Under the pieces are notes generated by a model, which was given only the letters and a program-made list of their open reading frames with translations, did not search any database and was not told the origin of the DNA. A program made the translations under genes and the position numbers. Shown here one piece after another: positions 17,615 through 24,910 of a stretch of 64,000 bases of DNA. The DNA is from Chryseobacterium sp. StRB126. Its GTDB lineage: Bacteria > Bacteroidota > Bacteroidia > Flavobacteriales > Weeksellaceae. Numbering within the stretch: the stretch's first letter is position 1; each line of letters begins with the position of its first letter. The stretch covers positions 3,286,001-3,350,000 of the forward strand of contig NZ_AP014624.1 of assembly GCF_000829375.1 (NCBI RefSeq), read 5' to 3'.

Positions 17615-17974
17615 TTATGCAAAATTACTTTTCCTATACGTTACATACGATACAACAAGTATTGCCAAAATGAACAAGGGATATATAATATTGAATATAG
17701 GGTCGCCAACAACCGAGTGTGCAATAAATGCAGAAATGAAACTAATTGACAAACCAATATAAGCTATTTCTTTCGCAAAACGGAAAGGCAGCCAAAGTGC
17801 AATGGCGGCAAGACCTTTTGCAATTGCTAATTCAATCCGGAAATAATCAGGAAAACCCAAATGCTGAAACGCTTCTTTTAAAGCAGGATTTGACAAATAC
17901 GCAAATGTTGAAAATGCCATCGCTAACGACATCAACCCAGTCGTAATGTAATAAATAATTTTTGTTGACTTCAT
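17615..17974 (-). CDS. DoxX-like four-helix membrane protein
   Basis: This 119-residue protein has four predicted membrane helices (about 8-26, 44-63, 70-90 and 94-112). The segment HLGFPDYFRIELAIAKGLAAIALW is typical of the small DoxX/DUF4267-like family (quoted in parts: LGFPDYF, LAIAKGLAA). These proteins sit beside redox and thiol-stress regulators in many Bacteroidetes. It diverges from the second HxlR gene, whose repeated operator lies in the shared 100-bp promoter region. The biochemical function is unknown. Confidence 0.75.
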   Translation of the reverse strand: MKSTKIIYYITTGLMSLAMAFSTFAYLSNPALKEAFQHLGFPDYFRIELAIAKGLAAIALWLPFRFAKEIAYIGLSISFISAFIAHSVVGDPIFNIIYPLFILAILVVSYVTYRKSNFA

Positions 17975-18003
17975 TTTTCTCTTTTTAATGCTGTAAAATT
18001 ACT

Positions 18004-18050
18004 TATATTTGCTTACTAATAGTTAGTAGTAAACAAAAGGTTAGTAGTAA
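18004..18050 (+). promoter_or_regulatory. HxlR promoter with repeated operator
   Basis: TATATTTG at 18004-18011 matches the Bacteroidetes -7 consensus TAnnTTTG for the downstream HxlR gene. GTTAGTAGTAA is repeated exactly at 18022-18032 and 18040-18050, and TTACTAAT (18013-18020) is an inverted partial copy. The position just downstream of the promoter suits repression, so the regulator likely controls itself and the divergent DoxX gene. Confidence 0.6.
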
Positions 18051-18074
18051 TATTTAGGTTACTTTCAATAAATT

Positions 18075-18434
18075 ATGAAACAAAAAGTAATGTATTCAGA
18101 AGTACAATGCACTAAGCACATCAGCTCAGTAGAGGACGCATTGTATGTATTGGGTGGTAAATGGAAATTACGAATTATTATAGCTTTGTTTAGCGGACAG
18201 AGCCGTTTCAACGAATTACAACGAACAATTAAAGGTATTTCAGCAAGAGTACTTTCTAATGAATTAAAGCAATTAGAATTGAACGGATTGCTCACAAGAG
18301 TTGTACACACAGAACAAACACCTGTTGTTGTAGAATATATTTATACAGAATATGCAACAACACTTAAAGATGTCGTTACGGCATTAGCTGATTGGGGACA
18401 AAAACACAAAAATAAAATTACAGCTAAGCTATAA
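18075..18434 (+). CDS. HxlR-family winged-helix regulator (2)
   Basis: This is a 119-residue HxlR protein. VLGGKWKLRIIIAL, RFNELQRTIKGISARVLSNEL (helix-turn-helix) and ALADWGQKH are present in the expected order. Cys14 lies upstream of the domain. It differs clearly from the regulator at 17221, so it is a second control circuit rather than a recent duplicate. It diverges from the DoxX-like gene and carries two operator-like repeats in its own promoter. It lies 92 nt before a Crp-like gene. Confidence 0.85.
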   Translation: MKQKVMYSEVQCTKHISSVEDALYVLGGKWKLRIIIALFSGQSRFNELQRTIKGISARVLSNELKQLELNGLLTRVVHTEQTPVVVEYIYTEYATTLKDVVTALADWGQKHKNKITAKL

Positions 18435-18526
18435 TGTTTAATTACGCAAAAACAAAACGTACGTTGTCAGCATCAGTTTTTCCTGAGAGAAACGAGCCTC
18501 AGCTCCCATAAATAAAAATATAAACA

Positions 18527-19048
18527 ATGACTAGCAATTGGGATAAATTCGACCATCTTTTTAAACGACAGGAAGTTCCTGCCAAAACAATCCTTTTACA
18601 GGAAGGAGAAATTTCGAGAACAATGTTCTTTATCGAGAAAGGCTGTTTGCGGACCTGGGTTAATAATGACGGAAGAGAAATTACTACTCAATTTTTCTTT
18701 GAAGGCGACAAGGTTTCTTCTATTGAAAGTTTTAGAACAAATCAACTGAGTTTATACAGCATTGAAAGTTTAGAACCTTGTATTTTACAGACGATTTCGC
18801 AACAAGACTTTCAAAACGCATTAGAAAATTTGCCAGAAATCAAAGAAGAGATGCAGGAACATTTATTCAGACGACTTTTGCAATCTCAAAAAATTTTCTA
18901 TTCCTATCTTAAAAATACGCCTCAACAACGCTACCAAGAGCTTATCGAAGAATATCCCCATATTATCCAGCGTATTCCGCAACATTATATCGCATCCTAT
19001 TTAGGCATCACCTCTGTTTCATTAAGCCGAATACGAAACAGGCGATAG
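18527..19048 (+). CDS. Crp/Fnr-family transcriptional regulator
   Basis: This 173-residue protein combines a cNMP-binding-like domain (LLQEGEISRTMFFIEKGCLR, residues 25-44) with a C-terminal HTH (HYIASYLGITSVSLSRIRN). It shares its short C-terminal design with the regulator at 10955, but their binding sites cannot be compared, since no TTTGCCA palindrome is seen here. It precedes the flavodoxin-like reductase, DUF4405 and ferredoxin reductase genes and probably controls them. The signal ligand is not evident. Confidence 0.8.
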   Translation: MTSNWDKFDHLFKRQEVPAKTILLQEGEISRTMFFIEKGCLRTWVNNDGREITTQFFFEGDKVSSIESFRTNQLSLYSIESLEPCILQTISQQDFQNALENLPEIKEEMQEHLFRRLLQSQKIFYSYLKNTPQQRYQELIEEYPHIIQRIPQHYIASYLGITSVSLSRIRNRR

Positions 19049-19196
19049 GTCCATTTTCCTTCAAATTTATTTGTGACGTTGAAATACCGTACAAATAAAA
19101 TCCATTGGCTATCTCTTTGCCATTTCTTTACAATTGTTATCGTCCGGGCATTTGCTACTTCTCAACTTTACAGAATAAAATAAAGTAAAGTAAAAA

Positions 19197-19787
19197 ATGA
19201 GAGTAGCAATAGTATTTAATCATCCTTACGAGGGAAGTTATAACAATGCCATATTAGATGCCGTAACAAAAGGGCTAAAAAATGCAGATCACGAAGTTGA
19301 CCTGATGCATCTTGACAATGACGGATTTAATCCTGTAATGTCAAAGGCCGATTTAAAAGCCTTCGTAGAACACAAACCCATTGACCCGCAGGTAATAGAT
19401 TACAGCGAACGTCTAAAAAAAGCAGACCATCTGATTTTTATCTTTCCTATTTGGTGGGATTTAATGCCTGCAATGACAAAAGGATTTATTGACCGGGTTT
19501 TAAGTCCCGGAATTGTATATGACCATCATCCAAGAGGTTTTGGATTAGTCCCACTTTTGAAAAACCTAAAAAGCGTGACTATCATCACTACAATGAACAA
19601 ACCCAAAATAATGTATTCCCTGCTTATTGGAAATTTAATCAGGAAAGCAATGCTAAAAAGTGTTTTTAAAACTATGGGGTACAAAAATCTTAATTGGATA
19701 AGCTTTGCTTCAGTAAAATCAGTAAGTCAGGAAAAGAGAACCAATTGGCTGATTAACCTTGAAAACAGATTTTCAAAATTCAACTAA
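19197..19787 (+). CDS. NAD(P)H:quinone oxidoreductase, flavodoxin-like fold
   Basis: This 196-residue protein of the KefF/MdaB/NQO group has NHPYEGSYNNAILDA at 8-22 and the FMN/FAD-contacting IFIFPIWWDLMPAMTKGFID near 81-100, both typical of two-electron quinone reductases. It transfers hydride from NAD(P)H to quinones, avoiding semiquinone radicals. It is the first gene of a probable operon with DUF4405 and a ferredoxin-type reductase (spacings 15 and 19 nt). This fits a quinone or electrophile stress module. Confidence 0.8.
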   Translation: MRVAIVFNHPYEGSYNNAILDAVTKGLKNADHEVDLMHLDNDGFNPVMSKADLKAFVEHKPIDPQVIDYSERLKKADHLIFIFPIWWDLMPAMTKGFIDRVLSPGIVYDHHPRGFGLVPLLKNLKSVTIITTMNKPKIMYSLLIGNLIRKAMLKSVFKTMGYKNLNWISFASVKSVSQEKRTNWLINLENRFSKFN

Positions 19788-19802
19788 ACAAACCTTTGTA
19801 TT

Positions 19803-20279
19803 ATGAAACTGAACAGAAATTATATTACCCCTTTTATTTCCCTGGTTTTTCTTGTTGTGGGACTTTCAGGCTTACTGATGTTTTTCCATCTGTTTGACAG
19901 CTATACCGAAGTCGTACACGAGTTCCTAGGTGTGTTTTTTGTTGTTTGTGCCATTTTCCATATTATACTCAATTGGAAAGCCCTTAAAATTCATTTCAAG
20001 AAGGGTGTCTTCATTCCTACCGCATTAGCTGTTATAGTCGTATCTATACTATTCATCGTTCAGCAACATTTCAATCCGAAAGTGGATACCCTACTTTTGG
20101 ATAGAATAATAAAAGCACCTATTAATGATGCTTTTAAGGCGTTGGGGGTTGATTATTCCGAAGCCGTAAAAAGATTAGATACAAAAGGAATATCAGTTGA
20201 AGGAGCTACAACAATAGAAGCTATTTGGATCAACAATAATGCTGACCCTGAAGAAGTGATTGATTTGATTGTTGAATAA
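19803..20279 (+). CDS. DUF4405 membrane protein
   Basis: This 158-residue protein has three hydrophobic segments (about 9-29, 39-57 and 71-88). Membrane histidines in VVHEFLGVFFV and IFHIILNW (about residues 39 and 53) could ligate haem, as in small cytochrome-b-like DUF4405 proteins. The soluble C-terminal 70 residues are unlike the membrane part. The gene lies between a quinone reductase and a flavin/iron-sulfur reductase, so a part in electron transfer at the membrane is plausible but unproven. Confidence 0.65.
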   Translation: MKLNRNYITPFISLVFLVVGLSGLLMFFHLFDSYTEVVHEFLGVFFVVCAIFHIILNWKALKIHFKKGVFIPTALAVIVVSILFIVQQHFNPKVDTLLLDRIIKAPINDAFKALGVDYSEAVKRLDTKGISVEGATTIEAIWINNNADPEEVIDLIVE

Positions 20280-20298
20280 TTACTTGTAATAAAAAATT

Positions 20299-21393
20299 AT
20301 GAACGATAAAATCTTATTATTTATTCAGGATATTGTGCAGGAAACTGCCGATACCATAACGATGCATTTTGTCCACCCAGAACAGCAATTGAGCTATCTA
20401 TCAGGGCAATTTTTAACTCTTATTTCTGAAATTGAGGGAAAGGAAGAAAGACGTTCATACTCGCTCTGTTCTTCGCCATATATAGATAAAAACTTGTCTG
20501 TAACGGTAAAAAGAGTAAAAGGAGGGAAAATGTCAAATCATCTCTGCAATAATGTCAAGGCTGGAGATACGATAACTGCATTGCCACCTATGGGTAATTT
20601 TAAATTTAAACCCGAAAATCACCAACGTCATATTGTGCTTGTTGGAGGCGGAAGTGGAATTACTCCTTTGTTTTCTATTATCAAGTCGGTTCTTATAAAA
20701 GAGCCTGGATCAATGGTATCTTTGATATATGTAAATTCAAACACAGAAAATACTATCTTTTATCATCAGCTTGAACAATGGTCTTCCGAGTTTTCATCAC
20801 GTTTTCGTATCGTCTATTATTGGAGCGATGTTATAAAGAATGAACAGCTGAAATCAGGTTTTTTATCAAGACTTTTTAGAAGGGTAAATGAAAATTCTCA
20901 TAGAATAAATGCTATGCGACTGAAAACAATTCTTACTGATTTACAACTTAAAAATGACACAAACACCGAGTTTTATATTTGTGGCCCGCAGGAGCTGATG
21001 GAAATGGCAACAGGAACTATACAAAAAATAGGTTTTTCTAAAGAAGTTGTTCATAAAGAAAGTTTTTATACTGCCACAAAAACAACGTATAAACCAGCTG
21101 AAGCGCCACAAGAATATCAAATAAAAATACTTTTAAAAGGTAAAGAACACGAAGTAAATATACCTGCGGGTAAGTCTATTTTATTTGCAGGACTTGAATC
21201 AGGACTTGATATGCCTTATTCCTGTCAAAGTGGAAATTGCATAAGCTGTGCTGGCAGATGCCTGTCAGGAAAAGTAGAAATGCTAGTAACCGAAGGACTT
21301 ACGGAAGAGCAAATTAAAGACGGATATGTGCTTACCTGTGTAGGATATCCCAAATCTGATGATGTGGTAATCGAATTTAATAGGATAATTTAA
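20299..21393 (+). CDS. Ferredoxin-NADP reductase-like oxidoreductase with C-terminal 2Fe-2S domain
   Basis: The protein has 364 residues in three domains: a flavin-binding barrel with RRSYSLCSS near 52-60, an NAD(P) domain with GGGSGITPLFSII near 116 and YICGPQELMEMA near 230, and a plant-type 2Fe-2S domain with YSCQSGNCISCAGRC near 312-326 plus a distal TC near 352. The layout matches the Hcr/PaaE/vanillate-reductase class, which passes electrons from NAD(P)H to a partner. The partner is not obvious; the DUF4405 membrane protein next door is a candidate. It is the last clear enzyme of this redox operon. Confidence 0.85.
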   Translation: MNDKILLFIQDIVQETADTITMHFVHPEQQLSYLSGQFLTLISEIEGKEERRSYSLCSSPYIDKNLSVTVKRVKGGKMSNHLCNNVKAGDTITALPPMGNFKFKPENHQRHIVLVGGGSGITPLFSIIKSVLIKEPGSMVSLIYVNSNTENTIFYHQLEQWSSEFSSRFRIVYYWSDVIKNEQLKSGFLSRLFRRVNENSHRINAMRLKTILTDLQLKNDTNTEFYICGPQELMEMATGTIQKIGFSKEVVHKESFYTATKTTYKPAEAPQEYQIKILLKGKEHEVNIPAGKSILFAGLESGLDMPYSCQSGNCISCAGRCLSGKVEMLVTEGLTEEQIKDGYVLTCVGYPKSDDVVIEFNRII

Positions 21394-21395
21394 AA

Positions 21396-21806
21396 ATGAA
21401 ATATTTTGTAATAGAAAATGAAGAGCAAGAAATAGGTGAATTTCTTTATGATATTGCAGATTTCTTCTGGAATAATGGAAACGAAGTTTATATCAGCAAC
21501 AATTATAATGATGAAATTGACTATCATGATTTTGTGAAAAAATGTGATTGTATAGTTTTGTTGGTTAATAACGATTGTTCGGCAGAATCGCTTTTTGAAA
21601 ATGAACAAGAAAAGTTTCGAAAAGATTTTGACATAAAGAAAAGCAATACTAAAAAATTAATGCTGGTTTTCTCAATGAATGGTGTTTATTCTAATGCTAT
21701 TCCATTTCCTCATAAAATTTTTCATTTTAATAAGTTAAATAAAAATGAATTGAAACGCTTTTTTAATTGGTCTAGGAAATTAAATCTGTTTGACAAACAA
21801 AGTTAG
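21396..21806 (+). CDS. Hypothetical acidic protein
   Basis: This 136-residue protein starts 2 nt after the reductase stop and so is probably co-transcribed. The N-terminal part alternates strands and helices and includes CDCIVLLVNNDCSAESLF near 50-67. That pattern of a hydrophobic strand followed by small acidic residues is reminiscent of TIR or Rossmann-like folds, but no diagnostic motif is complete. Codon use is strongly AT-rich. I do not recognise the family. Confidence 0.55.
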   Translation: MKYFVIENEEQEIGEFLYDIADFFWNNGNEVYISNNYNDEIDYHDFVKKCDCIVLLVNNDCSAESLFENEQEKFRKDFDIKKSNTKKLMLVFSMNGVYSNAIPFPHKIFHFNKLNKNELKRFFNWSRKLNLFDKQS

Positions 21807-21913
21807 TCCAAGCAAAATTTTAATCAAGTATAATTAAGCTTTTGCAAGATAGCAAGCATTAGTATTAACACAAATTTCTTAACTACAATGGATTAGGATT
21901 TAAAAGTAACTGA

Positions 21914-22732
21914 ATGGATAAATTTTACAATGAGACGCTATATAGGCTGGAAGCAGAAATCAAGGAATTAGAGATTGAAACTGCTTGTCCAATACAACGG
22001 ATTGAAAAGGTTATACCCATCATCATACTATGCCTTTCCGAAGTAAAAGAATATGTTTTAAAAAACGGATTTAAAAATATTGATAAGGAAATCCATTTTT
22101 TCAAAAACCAGAAACCAATTATTGTTTCAAAACTCATTTACTATAATGCCATTTATAAAATTGAAACAAAGAAACCTAATGATGCAAAGGCTATCAAGAA
22201 ATACCTCAAGGAAGAATTAGGAAAACTCAAAAAGTATTTTGACAACAATCTCGAATTTTATAAATACTATCGGACAAACAATTCATTTATTGACGAAAAG
22301 CTGTTTGTTCGAGGGGAACACGATATAAAATTGAGTTTGGATACTATTTATTTTGAAACGGACCATAGATTTTCTACCTCACACGATTATAAAGTGGCAA
22401 AGGTTATTGCCAATGACCTAATACAACTCTATCTCGAAGATCAGTTAAATAATAATAGTAAGAAAAAAAATAATAACAGTTCCACTCTTAATTGGACAGG
22501 TAACAAAACAGCATTAACAGAATTAATTTACGCACTATATTCACAAGGTGTATTTGGTAATGCAGACATAAAAGTCATCGCAAAAACATTTGAAAGCACA
22601 TTCAATATTAATTTAGGAGACTTCTATCATACGTTTATGGAACTTAAATCTCGGAAAATAAACCGAACTAAATTCCTTGACAGCTTGCGTGATGCCCTGA
22701 TTAAGAAAATGGACGAGCAGGACGAGAAATAA
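21914..22732 (+). CDS. rteC: RteC-family regulator (copy 1)
   Basis: This 272-residue protein is related to the RteC protein at 29497-30342. Shared features are the EIxFFKNxKP segment, KLIYYNAIYKIET, the central FYKYYR, and the C-terminal helix with ALTELIYALYSQG. In CTnDOT, RteC activates the excision operon. This copy faces the broken methylase gene at the edge of the redox cargo block. It may have arrived with the cargo or be left from another element. Confidence 0.8.
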   Translation: MDKFYNETLYRLEAEIKELEIETACPIQRIEKVIPIIILCLSEVKEYVLKNGFKNIDKEIHFFKNQKPIIVSKLIYYNAIYKIETKKPNDAKAIKKYLKEELGKLKKYFDNNLEFYKYYRTNNSFIDEKLFVRGEHDIKLSLDTIYFETDHRFSTSHDYKVAKVIANDLIQLYLEDQLNNNSKKKNNNSSTLNWTGNKTALTELIYALYSQGVFGNADIKVIAKTFESTFNINLGDFYHTFMELKSRKINRTKFLDSLRDALIKKMDEQDEK

Positions 22733-22739
22733 CAGAACT

Positions 22740-23467
22740 TGTTTAATACACCACGAGGTAAGTGAATACCTTTTGTCCGTACAATATTCTCCGAATTGTT
22801 TGGCGTTTCTTTCTGCTTTTCTACCTGCTCCGCAGGTTCTTCTTTAGTTACCGACGGAAGTATCGCCGAACGGTATATTACTGGCGATTGCATCATAGCT
22901 GTTTTGTTCCTTTTCGGGTATTTCCTCAAAACCGCTTATACGGATATTGCTATCGGGATAAAGTTGTTTTAAAATCTTGCCTGTGAGCAAGTCTTTTTCA
23001 TAAGTGGTAACACTTTGTTGGTTTTCCGAAAAGGATTGTATGAATGAGCCAATACCTGCGGAGGGTTCAAGGAATTTATCAATGTTCAGACCGCTTTCAC
23101 GCAAGGTTGCGGAAATTGCATCTATGACCTGTGGAGGTGTATAAAAAGCCGTAAGTACGGAGCTTTTTATATTGTCCACATACCTGCAGTATTGCTTTTC
23201 GTCTTCGGAATTTTCTTTGAGTAGCTGGTGTAGTTCCTGCGTAATCGGGAAAAGGTCGTGTTCCGTTTTTCTCCAATTATTGATGTCTATTTCGTTTTCT
23301 ATGGGGTTTAGTAAGAATTTAAGACCGCCAAATCCGCTGTATTGCATCATTAGCAGTCTTTCATCTACGGTGGCTTTTCGGTTCTCCTTTTCTAGTTTAA
23401 AAGCAATTCGCAGGGCATCAATGTTCTGTTGGAGATGTTGTTTTTTACTGAAGCCCATTCTCCTCAA
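22740..23467 (-). pseudogene. Truncated N-6 DNA methylase/helicase-type gene
   Basis: The open frame (23467 to 22844, 207 residues) holds the start of a large ICE-borne N-6 adenine methylase: YSGFGGLKFLL, the SAM-binding FLEPSAGIGSF near 138, and the catalytic-type SNIPFGD near 197. It stops at once after this motif. Intact relatives run on for well over a thousand residues. In the next minus frame, coding-like sequence (EEPAEQVEKQKETP... IHLPRGVLNKF) continues to about 22740, which suggests an internal deletion plus a frameshift. The gene abuts the convergent rteC copy. Confidence 0.7.
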
Positions 23468-23882
23468 TCCATATTGTGATGGTTCCGGTTATTTCCGTAT
23501 AGAGCAGATCAAGCTCATAATCGTATGCGAAATCATCAGTTAATTCATAGCTGGAAAAAATAGGCTCACAAACAGAGAACATTTTCAAGGCAAATGGTCG
23601 CAGTTCCTCGTCTGCCATTATGGTATCAAATTCATTGCATATCACCTGAAAAATGGTATCGAATTTGGAGAAGTGTAGGTTTTCAAAAAGAATGTAGTTT
23701 GCATATTGCTCACATTGTTCAATGTTGTTTCCTGCCTGAAAAGCACTTTCATTGGCATTGGCAACCCACGAAGAACGTTGCTCAATAAATTTTTGGTCAT
23801 TTGCTTTTTCGGGGAAGCTGGTATTTAATAATTCTTGCAGTCGTAATCTGAAATACGATAGGTCTTTTTGTTGTGTATTCAT
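23445..23882 (-). CDS. DUF1896 family protein
   Basis: This 145-residue protein begins MNTQQKDLSYFRLRLQELL. The helical pattern and the final TGTITIWIEENGLQ match DUF1896, a small family encoded just before the N-6 methylase in Bacteroidetes conjugative elements. Its last codons overlap the methylase start by 23 nt, so translation was coupled. The function is unknown. Phased-repeat site D lies 70 nt upstream and is the likely promoter control. Confidence 0.75.
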   Translation of the reverse strand: MNTQQKDLSYFRLRLQELLNTSFPEKANDQKFIEQRSSWVANANESAFQAGNNIEQCEQYANYILFENLHFSKFDTIFQVICNEFDTIMADEELRPFALKMFSVCEPIFSSYELTDDFAYDYELDLLYTEITGTITIWIEENGLQ

Positions 23883-23951
23883 ACTATAATTTTGTTTAGA
23901 ATTTTACTTGAAGCCTAAAATTATAGCAGTAGATAAGCCCCTTTACAGAAG

Positions 23952-23985
23952 TGGCAGGGTTTGGCTTTGAGAGGCTGGATTTGAC
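23952..23985 (-). promoter_or_regulatory. Phased TGGC regulatory repeat, site D
   Basis: TGGC is at 23952 and 23962, AGGC at 23972 and TGAC at 23982: four tetramers on a 10-bp grid. TGGCAGGGTTTGGC (23952-23965) differs from the 14-mers of sites B and C by one base. It lies 69 nt before the DUF1896 start, a distance close to those of sites C and E. Confidence 0.6.
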
Positions 23986-23998
23986 GTAATGGGCAATA

Positions 23999-24023
23999 AA
24001 AAAACCTCTGAAAGTTCAGAGGT
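23999..24023 (-). terminator. Terminator of the topB-ORF6N operon
   Basis: AACCTCTGA and TCAGAGGTT (24003-24011 and 24015-24023) form a 9-bp stem. On the minus strand it is followed by a T run (23998-24004). It lies 6 nt after the ORF6N gene stop and separates that unit from the DUF1896/methylase unit. Confidence 0.7.
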
Positions 24024-24028
24024 TCGTG

Positions 24029-24910
24029 CTATGGGTTGTTTAAGATTTGAAGCATCCTACCGACTTCAATATCCATTCTCGAAAAGGCAAACCATTTTTT
24101 GCCCAGGTCTTTCAGTGATGCTCCGATATGGTAGAGTTCCGTATCGTCAATAATTAAAAAGCGGTCGTGAGCATCGGAAAAAATCTCAATTTCAATTGGA
24201 GGGTATTGGCTGTTGTACCGTTGTACATCCAGCCTTAGCTGGTTGCCGATATTTTTGGTATAGATAGTGGCAGTTACGGCATCGCCACGTTTACCCAATA
24301 AGGTCAGTACCGTATCATCTACATAATTATCCAAAAGGATAATGGAACTTTCGGCACTTCGGATAATATCGGAAACAAAGGTATAGGCATCAAAAATCTG
24401 CCCGTTATAGAAAATACCTTTTTCGCTGTGGAGCTTGTCGCTTTCCAAAGCCTTAAAAATCTCTTCAAATTTTTGGTCAGCTTCTAATTGCTTTAGCTCA
24501 ATTTTACCCAAACGATGAAACAAAGAAGCATTGCTGATAAGCATTCTACGCATTTCTACAAAGGCTTCCATAATTTCAACACTGACTTTAACAGCAACAT
24601 CTGAACGGAGTATAGCAGAAGCCATTGCAACCCCTTGTTCGGTAAAAACATAGGGCAAATAACGTCTTCCGCCGTAACTCAAACTTGAGGTTCCAATTTG
24701 GAACCTCAAGTTTTCAACTTCCTCTTCGGTCAGTTGAAAGCAAAAAGAAACGGGAAATCTTTCAATATTTCTTTTTACGGCTTTGTTGAGGTTCTTTGTT
24801 TCCACCTGATATAAGGAAGCGAGATTGCTATCCAGCATCACTTGCTTGCCGCGTATGGTATAAATCAGGTTCTTGATTTCCATCGGGCTAATGGTAGGCT
24901 TATTTTCCAT
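24029..24910 (-). CDS. ORF6N-domain DNA-binding protein
   Basis: This protein has 293 residues. The N-terminal ORF6N domain (about 10-100) includes YTIRGKQVMLDSNLASLY, NIERFPVSFCFQL and YVFTEQGVAMASAIL. The C-terminal half has HDRFLIIDDTELYHIG near 250, which resembles a PLD-like HxK-type segment with the lysine replaced. ORF6N proteins are common on phages and ICEs; their role is not established. The gene overlaps the topB stop by one base, so it is coupled to topoisomerase III. Confidence 0.8.
   Translation of the reverse strand: MENKPTISPMEIKNLIYTIRGKQVMLDSNLASLYQVETKNLNKAVKRNIERFPVSFCFQLTEEEVENLRFQIGTSSLSYGGRRYLPYVFTEQGVAMASAILRSDVAVKVSVEIMEAFVEMRRMLISNASLFHRLGKIELKQLEADQKFEEIFKALESDKLHSEKGIFYNGQIFDAYTFVSDIIRSAESSIILLDNYVDDTVLTLLGKRGDAVTATIYTKNIGNQLRLDVQRYNSQYPPIEIEIFSDAHDRFLIIDDTELYHIGASLKDLGKKWFAFSRMDIEVGRMLQILNNP

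Noticed and set aside
19916..20086. Possible frameshift in the DUF4405 gene
   Set aside because: The frame is intact from start to stop and the hydrophobic pattern is continuous.
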